The translations under genes were made by a program, and so were the position numbers. This document shows, piece after piece, positions 57,582-64,000 of a stretch of DNA of 64,000 nt. The DNA comes from Panulirus ornatus. Lineage: Eukaryota > Arthropoda > Malacostraca > Decapoda > Palinuridae. Below the pieces are notes generated by a model. It made no database searches, was not told the DNA's origin, and worked only from the letters and a program-made list of their open reading frames with translations. How positions within the stretch are numbered: the first letter of the stretch is position 1; the number at the start of each line of letters is the position of its first letter. The DNA is taken from the NCBI RefSeq assembly GCF_036320965.1, contig NC_092231.1:29985699-30049698 (forward strand). The letters are read 5' to 3'.

Positions 57582-58166
57582 TTATAAGTATTTCTCACAT
57601 ACATTCTTCATAGCAAACACCTGATCCTCACAATCTCTACCACATCTGAAACCACACTGCTCCTCCCCAATCTGGTGCTCTGGACATGCCTTTGCCCTCT
57701 CGATCAATACCCTCCCATATAATTTCCCAGGAATACTCAACAAACTTATACCTCTGCAATTTGAACACTCACCTTTATCCCCTTTGCCTTTGTACAGTGG
57801 CACTATACATGCATTTCGCCAATCCTCAGGCACTTCACCATGAACCATACGTACATTGAATATCCTCACCAACCAGTCAACAACACAGTCACCCCCTTTT
57901 TTGATAAATTTCATAGCAATACCATCCAAAACCGCCGCCTTGCTGGCTTTCATCTTCCGCAAAGCTTTCTCTACCTCTTCTCTGTTTACCAAATCATTCT
58001 CCCTGACCCTCTCACTTCGCTCACCACCTCCACCAAAACACCCTATATCTGCCACTCTATAATCACACACATTCAACAAACCTTCAAAACACTCACAACA
58101 TCTTCCTCTCGTTTCAATACTACTTGTTATTACCTCCCTTTTTGCCTCCTTCACTGATGCTCCCAT
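57582..58166 (-). pseudogene. RTE RT N-terminal segment, 194 codons
   Basis: GASVKEAKREV..., CFEGLLNVCDYRVADIGCF, NREEVEKALRKMKASKA, LDGIAMKFIKKGGD, PEDWRNACIVPLYKGKGDKGECSN, CRGISLLSIPGKLYGRVL, GEEQCGFRCGRDCEDQVFAMKNVCEKYL; lost frame just before motif A. Confidence 0.85.
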
Positions 58167-58209
58167 TTGTTCTCTCGTCTTTGGCCATCTCTCCTACTTA
58201 CTTAAGTAT

Positions 58210-58212
<3 letters not shown>

Positions 58213-58295
<83 letters not shown>
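58213..58295. repeat. (CT)n microsatellite inside the LINE
   Basis: About 41 CT units occupying the position of the EN-RT linker. Confidence 0.95.
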
Positions 58296-58298
<3 letters not shown>

Positions 58299-59019
58299 CT
58301 TTTTCAGCGCACATTTCCATTCATAACGCTGAATACTCCATGCTCCCAATTATAGCCTCAACTGCCACATTACTTACCTTTGCATTTAAATCACCCATCA
58401 CTAATACCTGGTCTCGTGCGTTAAAACCTCTGACACACTCACTCAGCTGCTCCCGAAGACACTTGCTTCATGATTCTTCTCCTCATGGCTAGGTGCATAA
58501 GCACCAGTGATCATCCATCTTTCGCAGTCCATTTTCATTTTTACCTACATTAACCTAAAGCTTACTTCCTTACAATGTCACACACTCCCACAACTTCTAC
58601 TTCAGCAGTCGTGCAAGCCCATTCCATAACTCTTGTCCTCTCACTAACCCCCAAGTTTACTCCCAAGACATTTCCAAACCATTCTTCCCCTTTACCCTTG
58701 AACTTCGATTCCTCCTGTCATCTCATCTTGGTTACATCCACATACATTCAGACACCTCAATCTGAGCCTTCGAGGAGGATGAGCACTCCCCGCTTGACTC
58801 CTTCTGTTATGATAATAATGATATTAATGATAACGAAGGGTTTATGGAATTTAGGAAGCGTTTCGGCTAAGAATACACAGAAGTGGAAAGTCATGATAGT
58901 AACTAGCTTAATAATCATAAAAGGAGATCAAGATGGCCTGGATATTCCTACGCTTTGGATAAACTGAACTTTACGTCTGTGTGTGTGTGTGGGGGGGGGG
59001 TTACGGAACTGTGGTGAAC

Positions 59020-59165
59020 TCTGCACCTGATACCTGACACCTTATACCCTGCACCTGATACACTCCATCTCATACCCGACACCTGATACACTACCCTACA
59101 CCTGATACCCGACACCTGATACACTACCCTACGCCTGATACCCGACACCTGATAACTTTTAGCTG
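59020..59165. repeat. irregular CACCTGATAC minisatellite
   Basis: CACCTGATACCCGACACCTG and CACCTGATACACTACCCTA alternate about four times. Stop-free in places but low complexity. Confidence 0.85.
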
Positions 59166-59999
59166 ATACCCTACAACACCATCACCACCACCATCATCAT
59201 CATCATCACCACCCACACAGTGAGCCATGGGTGAGGTGGGAGGGGTTGTCGTGTGTGTGTGTGTGCTGGATGACAGACACTTGCCTCCCCCACCAGCGAT
59301 GAGTTGCTCACATGTTCATGTTATAATCCCTCACTGTTGTTCTTGTTGTTGACTCACATGTGTTTACAGTCCTGTTCTAACTTGTATTTGGTTAATAACA
59401 AACTTACAGTGCAGACGTATATCATCCGGTGACGTAAATCGTTACGACCAGAGGTGTGTGTGTGTGTGTGTGTGTGTGACGGCTCGTGTGTCCTGGGTGA
59501 GGAGAGGTTGGTGGTGGTGGTGGGAGCTGGAGTAGTAAGTACAGACAGCAGTTGGCGGTGGGCAACCGTAACAAGCTAATGTGTAAGGATGAGATAATGA
59601 ACGTGAAGGTCGTGACGGAGGCCATCAGGTGAGGGAGGAGCCATCTGCCACACTCAGAGGGGGACCAGGTCGCATGTGTCTGTCATTATCAGGTTTACCT
59701 GCTTGTGGTGTACGGGGAAGGGGGTTGTGTCCGGGTGGGGGCTCCGTGTCTCCAACTTTCCCTCTTGTCGTACAACGGTTTAAACCCGTGTGTGTGTGTG
59801 CGTGTGCGTGTGTGTGTGTGTATGTGTGTGTGTGTGTGTGTGTGTGTATTGTTCCTGTTTACTGTGTCCTCACGCCAGTAGATCCGTTCATCTTATGCTA
59901 TATAAGAACTGCTGTACATCTTTCTTGCTTAATTTCACGTCACGTCATCTGGTTGTATTATTCCTGCCTCGTTGTAAGAACTGTTCACTGTCCACGTCA
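59166..59999. other. unassigned sequence with (TG)n tracts
   Basis: A CAT/CAC triplet run (59170-59215), (TG)n at 59452-59478 and an interrupted (TG)n at 59789-59847. No gene recognised. Confidence 0.5.
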
Positions 60000-60330
60000 T
60001 CAGTCTTGTTCAAGTTAATCAAAGGTTATAGAACAGGTCACCCCTCACTCCACCCATACAACTCGGCTCTCTTAATTCACTTCCATACTTGCTGGCCTCT
60101 TCTGGACCTCCTCTACTGGCTCTGTGTCCTTCTCTGGCTGAAGTGACCAAACCTGACAAACATATCGTAATTTTGAGTTGATGTATGACGTGAACAGCTG
60201 GCTGACCATGTCTTGCCCATGAACATGACTGTTGTCTGCTATGTGGCGGGCGACAGATGGTCCGCTAATCAGGCTCTTCTCCCACATGGAGTAATCCGCC
60301 ATATAACCATCTGGCCTCATTACCCAGCTG
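60000..60330 (-). mobile_element. CR1/L2-like or related RT C-terminal fragment
   Basis: Minus strand: SLISGPSVARHIADNSHVHGQDMVSQLFTSYINSKLRYVCQVWSLQPEKDTEPVEEVQKRPASMEVN, matching the SYIRSKLEYCCQVWSP, DIxxIExVQRRATK block that follows the palm in CR1/L2-type RTs. Diverged from the other copies, so possibly a different family. Confidence 0.65.
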
Positions 60331-60438
60331 GGTCCGTACTGAGCTACACTCTGTCATGAGACTGTGAGGTTCACGAGGAAATGTGACCTGTGGTGGGGGA
60401 GGAGGAGGCCGCTGACACTCCTGGCGCCAGAGGGCGAC

Positions 60439-61108
60439 CTTGTCCTGCCCTCACCGGCCACCCTCATACCTTGTCCTGCCCTCACCGGCCACCCTCATAC
60501 CTTGTCCTGCCCTCACCGGCCACCCTCATACCTTGTCCTGCCCTCACCGGCCACCCTCATACCTTGTCCTGCCCTCACCGGCCACCCTCATACCTTGTCC
60601 TGCCCTCACCGGCCACCCTCATACCTTGTCCTGCCCTCACCGGCCACCCTCATACCTTGTCCTGCACTCACCGGCCACCCTCATACCTTGTCCTGCACTC
60701 ACCGGCCACCCTCATACCTTGTCCTGCCCTCACCGGCCACCCTCATACCTTGTCCTGCACTCACCGGCCACCCTCATACCTTGTCCTGCCCTCACCGGCC
60801 ACCCTCATACCTTGTCCTGCCCTCACCGGCCACCCTCATACCTTGTCCTGCCCTCACCGGCCACCCTCATACCTTGTCCTGCCCTCACCGGCCACCCTCA
60901 TACCTTGTCCTGCCCTCACCGGCCACCCTCATACCTTGTCCTGCCCTCACCGGCCACCCTCATACCTTGTCCTGCCCTCACCGGCCACCCTCATACCTTG
61001 TCCTGCCCTCACCGGCCACCCTCATACCTTGTCCTGCCCTCACCGGCCACCCTCATACCTTGTCCTGCACTCACCGGCCACCCTCATACCTTGTCCTGCA
61101 CTCACAGG
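60439..61108. repeat. 31-base GC-rich minisatellite, about 21 units
   Basis: Unit CTTGTCCTGCCCTCACCGGC + CACCCTCATAC; almost the only variant is CTGCACTC for CTGCCCTC. Very homogeneous. 31 cycles all three frames and the plus strand has no stop, giving runs up to 283 codons that I do not regard as genes. Unrelated in sequence to the 31-base array at 10-15 kb. Confidence 0.97.
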
Positions 61109-61383
61109 AAGGGTGCTGGATGTGAGTAAAGGTGAAAGGTGCTGGTTGTGGGTACAAGAGAGGGCCGCAGAAGTAGGGTGCACGGGAGGGCAGGAAGGGA
61201 GCACAGACGTAGGTACAGTTCAGGAGGAAGGTGCAGAGTAACACACCAGGAGGTGGTGCTCGGGGTCAGGAGTTGTGTTGCCTCTGCTGAGTGTGGTGTA
61301 GGGGCGGCAGGAGGGGCAGGGCCCTGCTGAAGGTGGAGATGGGCAAGGTCATGATGGGATAGGGTGGGTGTAGTAAGGGGCAA

Positions 61384-61645
61384 GGCCACAGAGGGTGGGG
61401 CGGCAGGAGGCAGGGGCACGAGGGTGGGCTGGGCGGAGGCAGGGGCACGAGGGTGGGCTGGGCGGAGGCAGGGGCACGAGGGTGGGCTGGGCGGAGGCAG
61501 GGGCACGGGGGTGGGCTGGGCGGAGGCAGGGGCACGAGGGTGGGCTGGGCGGAGGCAGGGGCACGAGGGTGGGCTGGGCGGAGGCAGGGGCACGGGGGTG
61601 GGCTGGGCGGAGGCAGGGGCACGGGGGTGGGCTGGGCGGAGGCAG
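61384..61645. repeat. 29-base G-rich minisatellite, 8 copies
   Basis: Unit GGGGCACGAGGGTGGGCTGG + GCGGAGGCA, with CACGAGG/CACGGGG variants. Four or more G-runs per unit give G-quadruplex potential on the plus strand. Stop-free frames on both strands are by-products. Confidence 0.95.
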
Positions 61646-61946
61646 CAAGGCTATGCTTTGGTGGGGAGGAGAGGCACAGAGCCAGGCTAGTAAGGTCATG
61701 GCCGTGCTGAGGCGGGTCGAGCAGGAGGCGGGGCAAGGCCATGCTGGGGAGGGTCATGCAGGGGTAGGAGCATGGCCACGCTGAGGTAGCCAGACCTCAG
61801 GTGGCCTCTCGTTTCGGGCCAGACAGGTGGCCATGCCAGGGGCCTTGGGCCGTTTCTGGCCACAAGTCCTCAACATACGCCAGCCAGAGGCACGTCTTCT
61901 GGCCCGGGGATGTCGGCTCTCTGTCCAGGACGGGCATTACCCGCGG

Positions 61947-61948
<2 letters not shown>

Positions 61949-62016
<68 letters not shown>
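61949..62016. repeat. (AC)n microsatellite
   Basis: About 34 AC units. Confidence 0.95.
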
Positions 62017-62018
<2 letters not shown>

Positions 62019-62941
62019 GACCCCATCATGGATCACACGGTCTACAAATCTGGTGTTTACAGCGGTGAGGCAAACGTTAAGCTGGAGTCTTCCGTTCGCG
62101 CCTGTACGCCACACATCCACATAGTCGTTCACTGTGGTTGGTACAGGGACCCTGAACCCTTCACACTACCGGACCCTTCCCGGTCATGATTATGGTAACG
62201 TGTTCGTTAGTGGGAGGGAGGAACATAGTTACTGTGTCTCTCATGAACGTTGTTCAACGTGTAAGTCTTAAGCTTAAGGTAAGACAGGGACCAAGCTTGA
62301 GTGACGGTGAGGGTAAGCTGGGAGGGCGATCATGGGAGCTGCAGCGGGGTCGCCCATGCCTGCCAGGTGTCATGCAGCGCCCACACTAGGCCAGGTGTTG
62401 CGATGCTAACATGGCAGATACGGTCGGTAGTACAGTACTGACTGGGCACATAACGAAGTGGTTCAGTTTTCCTTTCCTACAACAGAACAGGAGCGACCAT
62501 AACGGGCACATGCCAGGTGGGTGGGAGTCAGTCCTGAATGTACACATGATGTAGAGGAGCGTTGGAGACCCTCCTGACGATGGTGGACATGAAGGGAGCG
62601 GCGGGGGTATGCCAGGGGCACAGGAGGAGGGGCGGGCCATCCCTCCAGCAGGAGCAGCAAGGTCGTCGTGAACCTGGTCCAGTTTGTACCCTCCCTGGGT
62701 GCCTCCTCCTCCGGAGTCTGGCAGCCTCCCTCTGGCCCCATGTGTTGGCTGTGTGTGTGGCCAGGTGGTGTGTGGCCAGCACCGTTGGTCAGGTGTGGCC
62801 CTCCCGCTGGTGACGTAGTGATGCCTGTGATTACCGTGACACCAGACACATCACAGACCAGCGATCATGTGACGTCAGGAGTGTGACAAGACCAACGAGG
62901 CCGACGTCACCGACCGGCTGTCACACCTGACCTGATGAAGA

Positions 62942-63018
62942 TGTGCTGACCAGCCCGTCACGAGGGTGACCAGCTTGGTGACCAGCCCGTCACGAGGGTG
63001 ACCAGCTTGGTGACCAGT
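62942..63018. repeat. 32-base tandem duplication
   Basis: GACCAGCCCGTCACGAGGGT + GACCAGCTTGGT repeated twice with a partial third copy. Confidence 0.9.
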
Positions 63019-63259
63019 CTCGAGGCACCGCCCTGGTACCCTGCAGGGCCTGGCTGGTGCAGTAGTAGAGCCAGATGATACATAATGCAGGAGACATGGT
63101 GTTAGTGCAGGTCGCTGTGAGGAGGAGTGTGTCTTGTGTGGTGGTGGTGGTAGGTTGCATGATACAGTGGTAGAGGCATAACGTACAGTGGAGTGACCAG
63201 TGTTTGTAAAGAATACTAAAGAAGTTTTCCTGTTGGGCCGAAGCTGGAGGTGGCGATGA

Positions 63260-63316
63260 CTGTATGTATGTATGGTATGTGTATGTATATATATGTATGT
63301 ATGTATGTATATATGA
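63260..63316. repeat. (TATG)n-rich tract
   Basis: Imperfect TATG/TGTATG repeats. Confidence 0.85.
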
Positions 63317-63516
63317 TGGGAAAGGATCACAATTTTGCGCGTGATCAAGATATTCCTATGAGTCCACGGGAAAATGAAACACGATAAGTTCCCAAGTGCA
63401 CTTTCGTGTAATAATCACATCATCAGGGGAGACACAAGAGAAATATTACAGTCAGTTGAGATGCATCGAAGATACGAAGCTAGGACGCTATTTGGTAAAC
63501 ATGGCGTCCTAGCTTC

Positions 63517-63522
<6 letters not shown>
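63317..63522. mobile_element. candidate interspersed repeat of unknown class
   Basis: About 200 bases bounded by (TATG)n and (TA)n, beginning GGGAAAGGATCACAATTTTG. The sequence resembles a repeat I associate with decapod genomes from memory; only one copy is in this window, so the class is unproven. It ends in a perfect 15-base inverted repeat. Confidence 0.4.
63474..63518. repeat. perfect 15-base inverted repeat with 15-base loop
   Basis: ACGAAGCTAGGACGC (63474-63488) is the reverse complement of GCGTCCTAGCTTCGT (63504-63518). Confidence 0.9.

Positions 63523-63590
<68 letters not shown>
63523..63590. repeat. (TA)n microsatellite
   Basis: About 34 TA units. Confidence 0.95.
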
Positions 63591-63592
<2 letters not shown>

Positions 63593-63756
63593 GAGCGGGG
63601 GGCTGGAAATCCTCCCCTCTCAATTTTTTTTTTTTTTTTTAATTTTCCAAAAGAAGGAACAGAGAAGGGGGCCAGGTGAGGATATTCCCTCAGTGGCCCA
63701 GTTCTCTGTTCTTAACGCTACCTCGCTAACGCGGGAAATGGCGAATAGTTTGAAAA

Positions 63757-63765
<9 letters not shown>
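63591..63765 (+). mobile_element. S element copy 5 (5'-truncated)
   Basis: Starts at GGGAGCGGGGGGCTGGAAAT, about 75 bases into S, and continues to GCTACCTCGCTAACGCGGGA, the A-rich end and (TA)n. 5' truncation with an intact 3' end is the LINE-mobilised pattern. Confidence 0.9.

Positions 63766-63816
<51 letters not shown>
63766..63816. repeat. (TA)n tail of S copy 5
   Basis: About 25 TA units followed by TATG/TGTG-rich sequence to about 63915. Confidence 0.95.
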
Positions 63817-63820
<4 letters not shown>

Positions 63821-64000
63821 GTGTGTGTTTGTATGTATGGTATGTGTATGTATGTATGTATGTATGTATCTGTATATGCATGCATATGTGTATGTACGTA
63901 TGTATGTATGTATGTTGACATTACATTATCCCTTTCAATGTGTGGAGAAGATTTTCATGATGATACAAATATCAAACATCATGAGATAGTTTAACAGGTG

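Larger units (their letters stand above)
56018..58790 (-). mobile_element. nearly full-length RTE-like LINE (EN, RT, 3' UTR, (TA)n tail)
   Basis: Read right to left: endonuclease N-terminal part (EEWFGN about 58690, a SSRLM-like block about 58555, ITGAYAPSHEEKN about 58515, GDLNAR-like near 58390), then a (GA)n tract (58295-58213) in place of most of the linker, then RT from GASVKEAKREV (58166) through C-terminal domain to about 56540, then the 3' UTR with both modules (GCGCGAGGTAGCGCTAGG at 56280; GCGTTAGCGAGGTAGCGC at 56040) and the (TA)n tail. Frameshifts and stops throughout; an 18-base duplication (GTCGACCCCGGTATACCA) sits at 56456-56492. Confidence 0.9.
61646..63259. other. unassigned GC-richer sequence with (AC)n
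   Basis: (AC)n at 61949-62016 and a small tandem duplication at 62942-63018. Overlapping open stretches up to 157 codons on both strands show no recognised domain. No gene supported. Confidence 0.45.

Noticed and set aside
60364..61593. Proline/histidine-rich proteins of 230-280 codons
   Set aside because: All three plus-strand frames are open across the 31-base array, and both strands across the 29-base array; a minisatellite artefact.
62463..63348. 128- and 157-codon minus-strand frames
   Set aside because: The longer one is partly simple-sequence (IHTYIYIHTHT) and the duplicated 32-base unit; no recognised domain.

Overview
The window looks like non-coding DNA from a large, repeat-rich arthropod genome, most probably a decapod crustacean. 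The evidence is the density of TA, AC and GA microsatellites, many kilobase-scale minisatellites, degraded RTE-like and CR1/L2-like LINEs, and TTAGG (the arthropod telomere word) inside one minisatellite. The species cannot be fixed from the sequence. I found no complete host gene, no rRNA or functional tRNA gene, and nothing prokaryotic. Tandem repeats cover very roughly a third of the 64 kb and most of the rest is retroelement debris.

Layout. 0-9.5 kb: RTE-like LINE copies, including a 494-codon reverse transcriptase (RT) reading frame on the minus strand and a 2.05-kb direct tandem duplication of neighbouring LINE sequence. 9.5-16.4 kb: minisatellites, dominated by a 5.2-kb array of a 31-base unit. 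16.5-23 kb: an RTE fragment, two oppositely oriented CR1/L2-like elements and an RNase H remnant of another LINE. 23.6-26.65 kb: 45-base and 27-base arrays. 26.65-33.9 kb: the least repetitive part, with a 33-base TTAGG-bearing array, tRNA-derived SINE copies, LINE remnants and two weak promoter or first-exon candidates (28.2 and 33.2 kb). 33.9-35.7 kb: 20-base array. 36.5-41.1 kb: RTE, SINE-like 'S' and CR1/L2 pieces around a 17-base array. 41.9-46.8 kb: a second, unrelated 17-base satellite with nested higher-order structure. 46.95-50.4 kb: a very homogeneous 44-base satellite whose unit folds into two hairpins. 52.6-58.8 kb: RTE copies, including one nearly full-length minus-strand copy, and three S copies, two forming a large inverted repeat. 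60-64 kb: 31-base and 29-base GC-rich minisatellites and another S copy.

The working parts are those of retrotransposition. The RTE-like LINE encodes an apurinic-type endonuclease and an RT and ends in a conserved 3' module followed by (TA)n. A separate short element (S) ends in almost the same roughly 20-base tail plus (TA)n, as expected if S borrows the LINE machinery. Every copy here is truncated, frameshifted or interrupted. Two stretches (about 6.7-7.2 kb and 44.35-45.8 kb) carry a dense, deletion-biased pattern of single-base differences that looks like uncorrected long-read consensus, so structure there should be treated with caution.
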